DNA from: Jeotgalicoccus halotolerans | GTDB lineage: Bacteria > Bacillota > Bacilli > Staphylococcales > Salinicoccaceae | NCBI RefSeq assembly: GCF_003387165.1 | Contig: NZ_QUMW01000011.1 | Coordinates: forward strand, 124,001 to 188,000 | DNA: 64,000 nucleotides | Direction: 5' to 3' | In this document: positions 17,594-26,525 of the stretch, piece by piece | How the letters are laid out: each line of letters starts with the position of its first letter | Numbering within the stretch: the stretch's first letter is position 1 | The notes under the pieces: generated by a model | Told to the model about the DNA's origin: nothing | Seen by the model: the letters and a program-made list of their open reading frames with translations, nothing else | Database searches by the model: none | Program-made: the position numbers and the translations under genes

Positions 17594-18312
17594 ATAACCG
17601 CCTCCTTATTGATGAATACTTCTTCGATTGTAGAGGCATTAAACTCATCCATCAGTTTTTTTGGTTTGCCCTGTGCGAATATCTTACCGTCCATAAGCAG
17701 CGCTGCAGTGTCACACTGCTCCGCTTCACTCATCATCTGAGTCGCTACAATAATTCCTGTACCCGCATCCGCAAATGTTCTCAGCTGATTCCATACCCAT
17801 ATTCTTGACTTCGGATCAATACCGGCCGTCGGCTCATCCAGCACGATAAACGGCGGTTCTCCGAGCAGTGTAATCGCCAGAGACAGTCTCCGCTTCATGC
17901 TGTTTGAAAACTTTGACACTGCTTTATGCCCCGCATCCTGCAATTCCACCAGCCTGAGTTTTTTATCTATCTCATCTTTTAAGTTCCGTCCTTTTAAGTT
18001 TTTAAGTTTGCCGAAAAATACCATATTCTCATAAGCTGTCAGCGTTTCGTACAGTGCTGTTTCCTGGCTCATATAGCCGATTCTGTTCAGCACACTCAGC
18101 TTCGGCATTTTTTTATTTAAAACATGCGCTTCTCCGCCGGTTAAATCTTCCATGCCGATCAGGCAGCGGAGACATGTTGTCTTTCCAGACTCCTCCGGCC
18201 CGATCAGTCCGACTATTTCTCCCCTGTTTACAGTTAAATTAATATCAGTCAGCACCTGCTTAAAGAAAAATTTTTTCTCCGCTTCTCTCAGCGAAGCAAT
18301 AATTTCAGTCAT
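17590..18312 (-). CDS. ABC transporter ATP-binding protein
   Basis: A 240-residue ATPase. Walker A is GPEESGKTT, the Q-loop is MSQETALYETLT, Walker B is FIVLDEPTAGIDP, and the H-loop position carries Gln in VATQMMSEAEQCD instead of His, a common variation in this exporter branch. The signature is degenerate (KFSNSMKRRLS in place of LSGGQ), as in many ABC-2 exporters. It energises the permease encoded immediately downstream. The gene is preceded by a tRNA-Val terminator and so probably has its own promoter near 18330-18370. Confidence 0.9.
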   Translation of the reverse strand: MTEIIASLREAEKKFFFKQVLTDINLTVNRGEIVGLIGPEESGKTTCLRCLIGMEDLTGGEAHVLNKKMPKLSVLNRIGYMSQETALYETLTAYENMVFFGKLKNLKGRNLKDEIDKKLRLVELQDAGHKAVSKFSNSMKRRLSLAITLLGEPPFIVLDEPTAGIDPKSRIWVWNQLRTFADAGTGIIVATQMMSEAEQCDTAALLMDGKIFAQGKPKKLMDEFNASTIEEVFINKEAVI

Positions 18313-18389
18313 TCCCCACCACGACCTTTACGCACTCATTTTTTACTTGCAAATACCATTTTTTCTAAGCATATCATTTTTACAAAATA

Positions 18390-18424
18390 AAAACTGCCTG
18401 ATGAAAATTCATCAGGCAGTTTTT
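18390..18424 (-). terminator. terminator after tRNA-Val, probably bidirectional
   Basis: A long stem AAAACTGCCTGATG paired with CATCAGGCAGTTTT, with T runs on both sides. It directly follows the tRNA on the minus strand. Confidence 0.85.
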
Positions 18425-18430
18425 AACTAA

Positions 18431-18502
18431 TGATTCCGAGTGGGATCGAACCACCGACCTCTTCGATGTCAACGAAGCGCTCTCCCGCTGAGCTACGGAA
18501 TC
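18431..18502 (-). tRNA. tRNA-Val (anticodon GAC)
   Basis: A complete 72-base cloverleaf on the minus strand: acceptor stem GATTCCG / CGGAATC with discriminator A, D-stem GCTC/GAGC, anticodon stem CTTCG/CGAAG with loop TTGACAT, and T-arm GGTGG-TTCGATC-CCACT. The anticodon GAC reads valine codons GUC and GUU. The 3' CCA is not encoded. A strong terminator follows at once, so it is a stand-alone tRNA gene. Confidence 0.95.
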
Positions 18503-18663
18503 GTAATTTGTTTACTTATACAGCTTACGTCATTCCGTATTAAAAATCAACTTGATACTGAGATAATCAGATTCAATTTTTATTAATACCTGAATATTAT
18601 AATTTTTATAGGCAGGGAGTTGTATATGTGCTAATCTATATCCATACAAAGGGGAGGTTTACA

Positions 18664-19992
18664 ATGGATAAAAAATTAAGAAGAAAAGTATTATCAGCAA
18701 GTTTAATTGGTTCATCAATCGAATGGTTCGACTTTTTCCTGTACGCGGCGGTTGCAAGCATCATCTTTAATACGCAGTTCTTTGTGACCGACGATGAATT
18801 TCTGTCGACCATACTCGCCTACTTCGGGCTTGCTTTATCATTCTTTATCCGTCCTTTAGGGGGAGTCATCTTTGCACATATCGGTGACAGAGTCGGACGG
18901 AAGAAAACATTAATTATTACACTCAGCCTGATGGGACTCGCTACAGCGGGCATCGGTTTACTGCCTACATATGCTCAAATCGGTGTTGCCGCACCGATTC
19001 TTTTACTCCTGCTCAGATTGATTCAGGGCCTCGGCATCGGCGGAGAATGGGGCGGCGCCCTTCTGCTCGCCACAGAATATGCGCCGAAAAACCAGCGCGG
19101 GCTGTTCGGCAGTTTCCCGCAGATGGGAATTCCTATCGGCCTTGTGCTTGCTTACGGTTTTTTCTTTTTACTGACCTGGGCAATGCCTGAAGAAATGTTC
19201 CTCGCCTGGGGATGGCGGATTCCATTTATCTTCAGTCTGCTGCTCGTTATTGTCGGACTGCTAATCCGTAAAGGGCTCGACGAAACACCGGCCTTTGTGG
19301 CCATGCAGAAAGAAGCCGCAGAGAAAAATGAAGTCAGAAGGCTGCCTATCATTGAAATCTTTAAGAAACATCCGAAAGAAGTACTGATTACGACCGGAGC
19401 GAAATTTGTTGAGACCGGGCCATTTTATATCTTCACAACCTTTATTGTCGGTTACGGGGTCGCAAGTCTCGATGTATCCTTTGAGTTTATGATGCTGTCG
19501 ATTATGGCGGTATCCGTGCTCACAACGATCATGATTCCCGTAATGGGCAGTCTGTCTGACAGAGTCGGCCGGAGAAAAATGTTCCTGATCGGTGCGGCGG
19601 CGATGCTGATTTACGCATTTCCATACTTTTTTATCGTCAATACACATGAACCGATGCTCGTTATTTTAGCGACCTTTATCGGACTGGTTGTAATCTGGCC
19701 GCCGATTACAGCGATTCTCGGTACAATGTTCTCCGAATCATTCAGCAAAGAAGTACGTTATACTGGTGTAACCCTCGGTTATCAGATCGGTGCCGCAGTG
19801 GCCGGAGGATCTGCGCCGCTGATTGCGGAGTTCCTGATGAATCAGTTTGACGGCTCAAGCATACCGGTATCGCTGTACATTATTATGACAGCCGCCGTTT
19901 CACTGATTGCGGTATTTGCACTGCAGGGAGAAACAGCGCAGGATAAAGAGGATAGATTAATCAGCGAAGAAAAATTAATGAACGCCGAATAA
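18664..19992 (+). CDS. MHS-family (metabolite:H+ symporter) MFS transporter
   Basis: A 442-residue 12-helix major facilitator. The opening SLIGSSIEWFDFFLYA is the hallmark of the MHS subfamily (ProP, ShiA, KgtP, YhjE), followed by GDRVGRKK between TM2 and TM3 and GEWGGALLLATEYAP in TM4-5. Start 18664 is chosen for the GGGGAGG site 9 bases upstream; the upstream 12 codons from 18628 are not needed. A TATAAT box at 18598-18603 fits a promoter. The family imports small acids, betaines or shikimate-like compounds. The adjacent ornithine-cyclodeaminase-family gene, 17 bases downstream, suggests an amino-acid-like or keto-acid substrate. Confidence 0.92.
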   Translation: MDKKLRRKVLSASLIGSSIEWFDFFLYAAVASIIFNTQFFVTDDEFLSTILAYFGLALSFFIRPLGGVIFAHIGDRVGRKKTLIITLSLMGLATAGIGLLPTYAQIGVAAPILLLLLRLIQGLGIGGEWGGALLLATEYAPKNQRGLFGSFPQMGIPIGLVLAYGFFFLLTWAMPEEMFLAWGWRIPFIFSLLLVIVGLLIRKGLDETPAFVAMQKEAAEKNEVRRLPIIEIFKKHPKEVLITTGAKFVETGPFYIFTTFIVGYGVASLDVSFEFMMLSIMAVSVLTTIMIPVMGSLSDRVGRRKMFLIGAAAMLIYAFPYFFIVNTHEPMLVILATFIGLVVIWPPITAILGTMFSESFSKEVRYTGVTLGYQIGAAVAGGSAPLIAEFLMNQFDGSSIPVSLYIIMTAAVSLIAVFALQGETAQDKEDRLISEEKLMNAE

Positions 19993-20009
19993 TAGATGGA
20001 GTGAATACA

Positions 20010-20951
20010 TTGATTACATTGACAGACAAAGAAATAGAAGAAAAATATAAAATCAGCCATGCAATCAAAGACGTCAACGCGATTTTAAAAGATTATAACG
20101 AAGACAACATTGTGGAATCCATTCGTACCGTACTGCCTGCAGGAGAAGACAGCTCGATGCTGTACATGCCGTGCATCAGCTTAACCCAGCAGGTATCGAT
20201 AATTAAAACAGTGTCTATTTTTCCGAACAATAAAAACCTGCCGACGACGCAGGGAAATATTTTAGTAACAGACCTGACAGACGGCGCCCACAAGGCGACG
20301 ATGGACGCATCGTATTTAACGAGACTCCGCACTGGCGCGATGACAGCCATCGCCACTGATAAACTGGCACGTGAAGATGCGAAAACGCTCGGTGTAATCG
20401 GCACGGGCAATATGGCCTTCGAACAAGTTTTAGGTGTTGTGGAAGTCCGTGACATCCAGAGAATTTATCTCTATAACCGTACACCGGAAAAAGCGGAGCA
20501 GTTTAAAGTACGGCTCGAAACATTCGGTATCTGGGCGGATATCGAAGTGATGACAGACGTGGATGCGCTCGTTGAACAGAGCGATATTATCAACTGTGCC
20601 ACGCAGAGCAAGGCTCCGGTGTATAATGGTGAACTTTTGAAAGAAGGCACTCACGTTAACGGTGTTGGGTCATTCACACATGAAATGAGAGAAATGGACC
20701 GCACCGCTATTAAACGTGCCGATCATATTTATGTCGATGACATGGACGGTGTAAAAGACGAAGCCGGAGAACTGATTGACGCGGTGGAAGCCGGAATAAT
20801 CAGCTGGGATGATATTAAAGGTACACTTGCTGAAATATACGACCAGGGCTATTTGCGCCAAAACGATACAGACATCACGATTTATAAATGCGTCGGCGCA
20901 GGCTACTTTGATTTAGCAGTGGCAGGCGGCGTTATGAAGATGTTTGCTTAA
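20010..20951 (+). CDS. ornithine cyclodeaminase / mu-crystallin family protein
   Basis: A 313-residue NAD(P)-dependent enzyme. Recognisable parts are RTGAMTAIATDKLA, the Rossmann motif GVIGTGNMA with GVVEVRDIQRIYLYNRT, and VNGVGSF. The family includes ornithine cyclodeaminase, alanine dehydrogenase of archaeal type, and imine reductases that act on cyclic ketimines. The start is taken as TTG at 20010, because GGAG at 19998-20001 is 8 bases away, whereas the GTG at 20001 overlaps that site. It is co-transcribed with the MHS transporter and ends at a strong terminator. The exact reaction cannot be assigned. Confidence 0.87.
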   Translation: MITLTDKEIEEKYKISHAIKDVNAILKDYNEDNIVESIRTVLPAGEDSSMLYMPCISLTQQVSIIKTVSIFPNNKNLPTTQGNILVTDLTDGAHKATMDASYLTRLRTGAMTAIATDKLAREDAKTLGVIGTGNMAFEQVLGVVEVRDIQRIYLYNRTPEKAEQFKVRLETFGIWADIEVMTDVDALVEQSDIINCATQSKAPVYNGELLKEGTHVNGVGSFTHEMREMDRTAIKRADHIYVDDMDGVKDEAGELIDAVEAGIISWDDIKGTLAEIYDQGYLRQNDTDITIYKCVGAGYFDLAVAGGVMKMFA

Positions 20952-20966
20952 TAAATCTATAATAGG

Positions 20967-21000
20967 ACAGGTGAATCCGAGAGGATTTGCCTGTTTTTTT
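20967..21000 (+). terminator. terminator of the MHS transporter operon
   Basis: ACAGGTGAATCC and GGATTTGCCTGT form a 12-bp stem with a 4-base loop and seven trailing Ts. Confidence 0.9.
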
Positions 21001-21154
21001 GTTTTAAGAGATGGAAAAAACATCAGCCTCTCTTCCCGTTTATTCCGTCATGTATCTCCTGCAAAAGATGATGTATAATTTAAACTAAGAGAAAACGTTT
21101 ATTCATTACAAACATATAACCAATAACAAATAATTTCCTTTAGGAGGAAAAACT

Positions 21155-21433
21155 ATGTGGCTGCTCATTATTATACTCGCCGGTATTTCTGCCGGAGTAA
21201 TTAATAATTACTTTAAGCATCGTAAAGATATGGAAAAACTTAAATTAAAACATATCGATAAAGAAATTGAACTCCAGCGGCTGAAACAGGAAAATTATCT
21301 GCTGGAAAATGAAGAGATGAAAACTGTCCTTGATCGGATTAAAGAAGATAACAGGCGGCTGGAAGCGGAAAAAGACAGCCCGTGGCTGATCCAGGAAACC
21401 CGCGAGCGGCAGCTTGGGAAAACCGAAGAATAA
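21155..21433 (+). CDS. small single-pass membrane protein with coiled coil
   Basis: A 92-residue protein. Residues 2-20 are one hydrophobic helix (WLLIIILAGISAGVI), and residues about 25-75 are a charged heptad-rich coiled coil (KLKLKHIDKEIELQRLKQEN). No other domain is seen. The topology is like that of PspB-type membrane coiled-coil proteins, but I see no specific homology. TTTAGGAGG gives a strong ribosome-binding site, and a TATAAT box lies at 21074-21079. Its end overlaps the alternative start of the transporter gene, so both may be co-expressed. Confidence 0.8.
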   Translation: MWLLIIILAGISAGVINNYFKHRKDMEKLKLKHIDKEIELQRLKQENYLLENEEMKTVLDRIKEDNRRLEAEKDSPWLIQETRERQLGKTEE

Positions 21434-21479
21434 TTCCGTTGAAATTGAATTTATTTACTATGAAGAAAGCGTGAAAAAC

Positions 21480-22502
21480 ATGATTGAATTTTTACAGCGC
21501 CAGTCCCGCCATTTATACCCCGGCTATTTTGCAATGGTAATGGCGACCGGCGCTTTATCATTATCCTTATGGTATTTGGATATTTTATTCGCAGCAGAAC
21601 TGCTTATGTATTTTAATGTTTTTATATTCGTGCTGCTGCTCGTATTGAACGGTTTAAGATTACTATTTAATACCGGTGATTTTATGAAAGATCTAAATGA
21701 TAACGGTAAAGGGCCGGGATTTTTCGCTTTAATCGCTGCTTCAGGCGTACTCGGCAGCCAATTCGTCATTATTAAAAATATGACTGAGACAGGTTTTATA
21801 TTCTGGCTGGCGGCTTTTATAATCTGGATAATATTGATGTATACATTTTTCACTTTAATCATTATTAAAAGAGTAAAACCGCTGATTGATGAATCGGTAA
21901 ACGGCGGCTGGCTGCTTGTAGTCGTATCTACACAGTCACTCGCCGTGCTTGGCACCCTGGTGGCAAATAGTACTGATTTCGCTGAAGTGATGATTTTTAT
22001 CTCGTTATGCCTCTTTCTTTTAGGCTGTGCTTTATATTTAAATATCATCGCATTTATTTTTTACCGCCTGATGTTTTTAAAAATCGAAGTAATGTCGTTA
22101 ACCCCGCCCTACTGGATCAGTATGGGCGCGCTTGCGATTACGACACTCGCAGGTTCTGTTCTTATTCTTAATGGTTCAGGCATCGTTCCGGAACTGGAAA
22201 TCTTCATTAAAGGATTTACACTGTTCTTTTGGGCACTTGGTACATGGTGGATTCCTCTGTTAATTATACTTGGTGTATGGCGTCATATTGTAAACCGCTA
22301 TCCCCTGTCCTATACTCCTGAATTGTGGGGCATGGCGTTCCCGATTGCGATGTATACAGTCGGCACGACGAATTTGTCGATGGCATTGGAACTCCAATTT
22401 TTAATGGTTATTCCGCATGTGACTATTTTTGCTGCAGTTCTTGTCTGGCTGCTGATTATGGCGGGCTTAATAAGTCATCACGGAAAACGGCTGCGGAATT
22501 GA
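21480..22502 (+). CDS. TDT/SLAC1-family transporter (tellurite-resistance/dicarboxylate transporter type)
   Basis: A 340-residue, ten-helix membrane protein. The opening RQSRHLYPGYFAMVMATGAL matches the conserved P-x-x-F-x-x-x-M/V-x-A-T-G segment of TDT transporters, and the last part (PELWGMAFPIAMYTVGT) matches the conserved final helix. The family includes TehA, SLAC1-type anion channels, and sulfite or malate exporters. The ATG at 21480 is favoured, since AAGAAAG precedes it; the frame is open upstream to 21414. The substrate is probably a small anion. Confidence 0.82.
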   Translation: MIEFLQRQSRHLYPGYFAMVMATGALSLSLWYLDILFAAELLMYFNVFIFVLLLVLNGLRLLFNTGDFMKDLNDNGKGPGFFALIAASGVLGSQFVIIKNMTETGFIFWLAAFIIWIILMYTFFTLIIIKRVKPLIDESVNGGWLLVVVSTQSLAVLGTLVANSTDFAEVMIFISLCLFLLGCALYLNIIAFIFYRLMFLKIEVMSLTPPYWISMGALAITTLAGSVLILNGSGIVPELEIFIKGFTLFFWALGTWWIPLLIILGVWRHIVNRYPLSYTPELWGMAFPIAMYTVGTTNLSMALELQFLMVIPHVTIFAAVLVWLLIMAGLISHHGKRLRN

Positions 22503-22527
22503 ATTAGGTGACGGTGATGAACTGGGT

Positions 22528-22583
22528 TCTTTGACTGAGTATCCACTCTGCCAGGACAGAGAACCAGGCTCTTTGACTGAGTA
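22528..22583. repeat. 14-bp direct repeat, 42 bases apart
   Basis: TCTTTGACTGAGTA occurs twice without mismatch, at 22528-22541 and 22570-22583, in the intergenic gap before the PPK2 gene. It may be the remainder of a short tandem repeat. Confidence 0.7.
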
Positions 22584-22646
22584 AACATGTTTCCCCCGAT
22601 TTTAAACGGGTATATCAGGTCATACACTAAAAGAGGAGTGTGACCG

Positions 22647-23486
22647 ATGAATTTATCCGATTATAAAGTACACCACAATGCCAATATAAAATTAAAAGAT
22701 CATCAATGTTCTAAAGGAAAAAAGGAAGAGAATGATTATATAGAACAAAATATTATTCCTCCGCTGGTGGAGAAACTGAAAGAACTTCACCTGAAACTGC
22801 ATGCCGAAGAAAAAAATGGTATTATGGTTGTCCTTCAGGCGATTGATGCCGCGGGGAAAGATGAAGCAATTTCCTATATTTTTTCAAATTTAAACGCCCA
22901 GGGACTGAAGGTGACGACCTATGGCAAGCCGAGTGAAACCGAGCAGAAGCATGATTACTTGTGGAGGCTTCACGACGGTGAGCCAGAACGCGGGCAAATT
23001 GCGATTTTAAACCGGTCCCACTACGAAGATGTGATTGCTACCCGCATTCATGATTTATTGGAAGATGATGACGATACCGAGATTCAGAGACGCTACCGCC
23101 AGATTAATAATTACGAGCAGTATTTATCTGAAAATGGATTTTCAGTCGTCAAATTTTTCTTTAATATGTCGAAAGACGAGCAGAAAGAACGCTTTTTAAA
23201 GCGGATGAAAAACCCGGATAAGCAGTGGGAGTTTTCATTTTCGGATATCGATGACCGCGAAAAATGGGAAGAATATCAGGAAGTTTTTGAAGATATGCTG
23301 AACAATACTTCTACAGAACACAGCCCGTGGTATATTCTTCCGGCAGATGACGAATGGCATACGCGCAGGATTATAACAGAAGCGATGATTCATACACTGG
23401 AAGATATCAACCCCCGGTTTCCGAAAATCTCCGGAGAAGATAAGAAGAAGCTGGATGAATATATTAAAAAACTTGAGAATGAATAA
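22647..23486 (+). CDS. polyphosphate kinase 2 family protein (PPK2)
   Basis: A 279-residue P-loop kinase. Walker A-like QAIDAAGKDE is at about 67-76, the conserved GKPSETE and RLHDGEPERGQIAILNRSHYEDV stretch carries the Walker B Asp/Glu region, and a basic lid (RRYRQINNYEQYL) follows. PPK2 enzymes use inorganic polyphosphate to phosphorylate nucleotides, making NDPs or NTPs. It has an AAGAGGAG ribosome-binding site and forms a single-gene unit closed by a terminator. The size and one-domain structure fit the short PPK2 class. Confidence 0.93.
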   Translation: MNLSDYKVHHNANIKLKDHQCSKGKKEENDYIEQNIIPPLVEKLKELHLKLHAEEKNGIMVVLQAIDAAGKDEAISYIFSNLNAQGLKVTTYGKPSETEQKHDYLWRLHDGEPERGQIAILNRSHYEDVIATRIHDLLEDDDDTEIQRRYRQINNYEQYLSENGFSVVKFFFNMSKDEQKERFLKRMKNPDKQWEFSFSDIDDREKWEEYQEVFEDMLNNTSTEHSPWYILPADDEWHTRRIITEAMIHTLEDINPRFPKISGEDKKKLDEYIKKLENE

Positions 23487-23487
23487 G

Positions 23488-23523
23488 AAAAATGCTGAAT
23501 CCATAATGGACTCAGCATTTTTT
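23488..23523 (+). terminator. terminator after the PPK2 gene
   Basis: AAATGCTGAATCCA pairs with TGGACTCAGCATTT around a TAA loop, ending in six Ts. Confidence 0.88.
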
Positions 23524-23582
23524 GAATTTAAAGAAGCACGGTGGCACACAATCATACTTTCCGTGCCGCCGCGAGCTCAAAT

Positions 23583-23938
23583 TTACGGTTTCATCACTAC
23601 TTTAATACAGCCGTCTGCACAGTCGTTAAACATCTTGTACATTTTTTCCGCCTGTTTTAAAGGCACGTTATGCGTAATAATATCCGTCGGATCGACTTTG
23701 CCCTGTTCCACCATATTGTACAGTTCCGGCATATAGTGAATGACCGGTGCCTGGCCAGCTTTGACTGTTAAGTTGCGTGTAAAAATTTTATGGATTGGAT
23801 ATCCTGTTGCTGGCGTACCGTATATGCCTGTCAGTTGGATGGTCCCGAATTTTTTCACCATATCTGTCGCCATAATAATCGGATCAATCGTACCGGCCTG
23901 ACCCCCGATTGTCTTAATGCGGTCTTTACCGGCTCCTA
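23583..23938 (-). pseudogene. zinc-type alcohol dehydrogenase, C-terminal remnant
   Basis: About 118 residues remain, including VKKFGTIQLTGIYGTPA, AGQAPVIHYMPELYNM, DPTDIITHNVPLKQAEKMY and the terminal DGCIKVVMKP. This is the C-terminal third of a formaldehyde-dehydrogenase-like zinc alcohol dehydrogenase. The N-terminal catalytic zinc site and Rossmann fold are missing; upstream the sequence runs straight into the end of another operon. It has no start codon of its own with a ribosome-binding site, so it is dead. Confidence 0.85.
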
Positions 23939-23945
23939 TTTAGAA

Positions 23946-24728
23946 TTAATTAAAAATTTCTTCTCTGAAGAAATGAAATAATACAAGCGGCAGAATCGCT
24001 GCCTGGGGCAGATAAGGCATGATAATTCCCGTAGCAAGGAAAGTATCCCAGTTGCCCTCTTCTTCTGTAAATAAAACTTCACCCCGACGAATTTTATCTT
24101 TAAAACGTGCGAGTTCTTCGTCTTCAAACATCTTAAGTTTTTCTTTAATGTAAGATTTGTGCACGAGCCGCTTCGATATCGCATTAATAATCTGGGCCCG
24201 CGTGCTGTACTCTTCCAAATCGAGATCCAGATTTTCTGCAACCAGATTCATATGATCTTCAGTTAAGAGCAGTTCGTAAAACTCAATAATCGGATAATCC
24301 AGCAGATTGACGGTCGTCGTATATTCCGCGTTATTTAAAGTTACGTTTGATACACTGATGCCGTCAGGCAGCGGCGCCAGATGAATGACCGAACCGAAGT
24401 TTCTTAAAATACCGTCGATTACTTCCTCATGCATAACCGCCATACCGTCACCGATATAAAGCAGATGGTGATTATAAATTAAAAACGGATTCTCATCCGG
24501 ATTGAACGGCATGGTAATAATATTATCGCCGGTCAGTGCATTTGAATATCGCTTAATCAATTCAATTTCTTCCATTCTCAAACTGTCGCCGAGAAGCGTC
24601 AAATAGTCATCTGAACTTGCTTCCTCTATTTTTTCTTCTATCAGTTTTTCGAGCCGGGATAAGGATTCACCTACTTTATCCAGATGTAAATACGTTAAAT
24701 AAGTTTTGTAGAAGGTTTGTAAATCCAT
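23946..24728 (-). CDS. protein of unknown function, short paralog of the downstream-starting 450-residue protein
   Basis: A 260-residue soluble protein that I do not recognise. Its opening MDLQTFYKTYL and the general layout (helical N-terminus, a short charged segment near 45-60, a beta-rich middle, then an alpha-helical segment around ARFKDKIRRGEVLF) match the larger neighbour encoded 11 bases upstream, which starts MDIQTFYQTYL. Both are thus copies of one ancestral unit; this one lacks the pRiA4b ORF-3-like C-terminal domain. No catalytic motif is visible. It has good ribosome-binding signal (GGAGGATAACG) and is likely co-transcribed with its paralog. Confidence 0.8.
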   Translation of the reverse strand: MDLQTFYKTYLTYLHLDKVGESLSRLEKLIEEKIEEASSDDYLTLLGDSLRMEEIELIKRYSNALTGDNIITMPFNPDENPFLIYNHHLLYIGDGMAVMHEEVIDGILRNFGSVIHLAPLPDGISVSNVTLNNAEYTTTVNLLDYPIIEFYELLLTEDHMNLVAENLDLDLEEYSTRAQIINAISKRLVHKSYIKEKLKMFEDEELARFKDKIRRGEVLFTEEEGNWDTFLATGIIMPYLPQAAILPLVLFHFFREEIFN

Positions 24729-24739
24729 CGTTATCCTCC

Positions 24740-26092
24740 TTAAATAATTGGATTGCCTCTGTTGAACAGCCGCGCGAGTTTCTTGTTCACCGCACTGACG
24801 GGATAGCGTTCCCGGTAGTTCTTCCGGCGTGCATGGGCGTAGACATTTACGTAGTCCGGATGGTTTTTATCTTCTAGAATGTTTAAAGTTTCGATAAGTT
24901 TAGTAACACCGCCGATATTTTCAATTGGCACTGCTCCCCCGTAGCTCACAACTTCCGGAATCGGCTTCGTTATATTCGTCACGGTATCGAGTATAATGTC
25001 CACGACGTAATCATCCTCAGAATCATACAGGTACTGAATATATTCATTAATTAAATATACATCCGTCATCAGAGCATTTTTGTGTGCACCCGCTTCATCA
25101 TAAGCGATTAGATTTTTATCTGTTATGAACTGGCCGCTGCCGATATTATTCCAGCCGAATGCTTCGCAAATAATAATTTCAAGCTCAAGGAAATTCAGGC
25201 GTGTTGGAATAGCAATCGTCCGGAAAATTTCTTCACAGCCGTTAATCGTACATGTAATGTGATAAGCATTGTAATTTTCGGGCGTCTCCGCCTGCACTTC
25301 TTTTCCAATTTTGCTGAAATCCACTTTTTTAAGCGCGCGAAGCACATCCCGGTGCATAACGAGATAATCCTGATGCACTTTAACAAGCAGACCGGTTTCC
25401 AGTGCAGTTTGCCATCGCGGATGATTTTCATAGACCGAGTAATCTTTTTTAATGTTATCTCTAATTTGAGCATAAGCTACTTCATCGAGATGGTTCAGAA
25501 CGACCGGCAGATATTCCGGCGCCGTGAGATGCGCAATGACTTCATTCAAATAATCATCTTTATATTGTCCGATTGATTTGATGTTCAGTTTTGACATCAC
25601 ATTGCGGAGGTCTTTAAATGTCAAATTATTATACAGCCAGTAAATCGGCCCGTTATATATTTTATCCAGTCTTGATACATCCTGCGGCCCAATCGTTTCG
25701 CTGTCAGGAATCGACATCGGCGTATAGGGAAATATACCGGTTTCCTGCAGTGCGCTGTTCAGCACATTGACCACTTCCGCATGAATAACCCCTTCTGTAC
25801 CGTTATCCTCCAAAATATACTGATAGTCGATCAGTGTCGGATACTTTCCGGGGAGATACGACACCCTGTGCACATTATCAAATGCAGTCTCAGTCGATAA
25901 ACGTCTCAAAAGCTTCGCTTCCGCCATCGACAGATGCTCGAACATTTCATGCAAAGCGGACTGTGACTCCAATTCATCCACCTTATATTTTATCAGTGCA
26001 TCATTCGTCGCAAAATTACCCGAGTTGAACAAACTTGCCCGTACAAGCTCATTTTCACTTAAATACGTTTGATAAAAAGTCTGTATATCCAT
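24740..26092 (-). CDS. protein of unknown function with pRiA4b ORF-3-like C-terminal domain
   Basis: A 450-residue protein. Residues 1 to about 265 repeat the unit seen in the 260-residue neighbour. From about 270 on, a divergent pRiA4b ORF-3-like domain can be recognised: EEIFRTIAIPTRLNFLELEI, then ICEAFGWNN, then YLYDSEDDYVVDIIL, and PEVVSYGGAVPIENIGG. The canonical family pattern is W-R-R-I-x-V-P, L-x-x-L-H-x-x-I-Q-x-A-F-G-W, Y-x-Y-D-F-G-D-x-W, G-x-x-x-x-P-P-E-D-x-G-G. The canonical histidine of the L-x-x-L-H motif is replaced here. Function of the family is unknown. It heads a two-gene unit. Confidence 0.8.
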   Translation of the reverse strand: MDIQTFYQTYLSENELVRASLFNSGNFATNDALIKYKVDELESQSALHEMFEHLSMAEAKLLRRLSTETAFDNVHRVSYLPGKYPTLIDYQYILEDNGTEGVIHAEVVNVLNSALQETGIFPYTPMSIPDSETIGPQDVSRLDKIYNGPIYWLYNNLTFKDLRNVMSKLNIKSIGQYKDDYLNEVIAHLTAPEYLPVVLNHLDEVAYAQIRDNIKKDYSVYENHPRWQTALETGLLVKVHQDYLVMHRDVLRALKKVDFSKIGKEVQAETPENYNAYHITCTINGCEEIFRTIAIPTRLNFLELEIIICEAFGWNNIGSGQFITDKNLIAYDEAGAHKNALMTDVYLINEYIQYLYDSEDDYVVDIILDTVTNITKPIPEVVSYGGAVPIENIGGVTKLIETLNILEDKNHPDYVNVYAHARRKNYRERYPVSAVNKKLARLFNRGNPII

Positions 26093-26328
26093 GGTGTCTG
26101 CCTCCCTGCCCTCTTCATTATAATCATTACTTCTATTTTACACGTAAACCGGGAGTAAATGCATCCCGTGATGCTTATTGGCTGATTAGCTGCTGTACTT
26201 TTAAAATCCGTCTCAATTTTCTCTGCTGTTGAGTGTTTGTTGGGTTGAAAATAGGTATTCGTCCCAGTGTGGGAAGTCCGTTGGATTGAAGACACATTTC
26301 CAGCCGGAGGAAAGTTCATATAACCAAT

Positions 26329-26525
26329 CTCATGTATACCCATTACTTTATACATAGTCATGACGGAGTCTCATATATACGATTTGCCCGAATCAGAGGC
26401 ATGACTATCGTTCATGACCACGTATCGCTATTTACATATACATGAGTCATCTTCAAGCAGACGAATTTCAGTTTACATATATATGAGCGCAAAAATTCCA
26501 CGCATTTCAATAATCATATATGTAA
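26329..26525. repeat. five dispersed copies of a TACATATATGAG-like motif
   Basis: The motif TACATATATGAG or close variants recurs at about 26329-26340 (reverse), 26370-26380 (reverse), 26433-26446 (forward), 26474-26487 (forward) and 26513-26524 (reverse), spaced 40-50 bases apart. It fills the gap ahead of the lipoprotein gene; the last copy abuts the cre site. Such clustering suggests a protein-binding array. In 26093-26328 I see no gene or RNA. Confidence 0.6.

Noticed and set aside
26059-26361. A 100-residue minus-strand frame in the gap before the lipoprotein gene
   Set aside because: It overlaps the start of the 450-residue protein gene, has no clear ribosome-binding site and resembles no protein; the gap is better explained by regulatory repeats.
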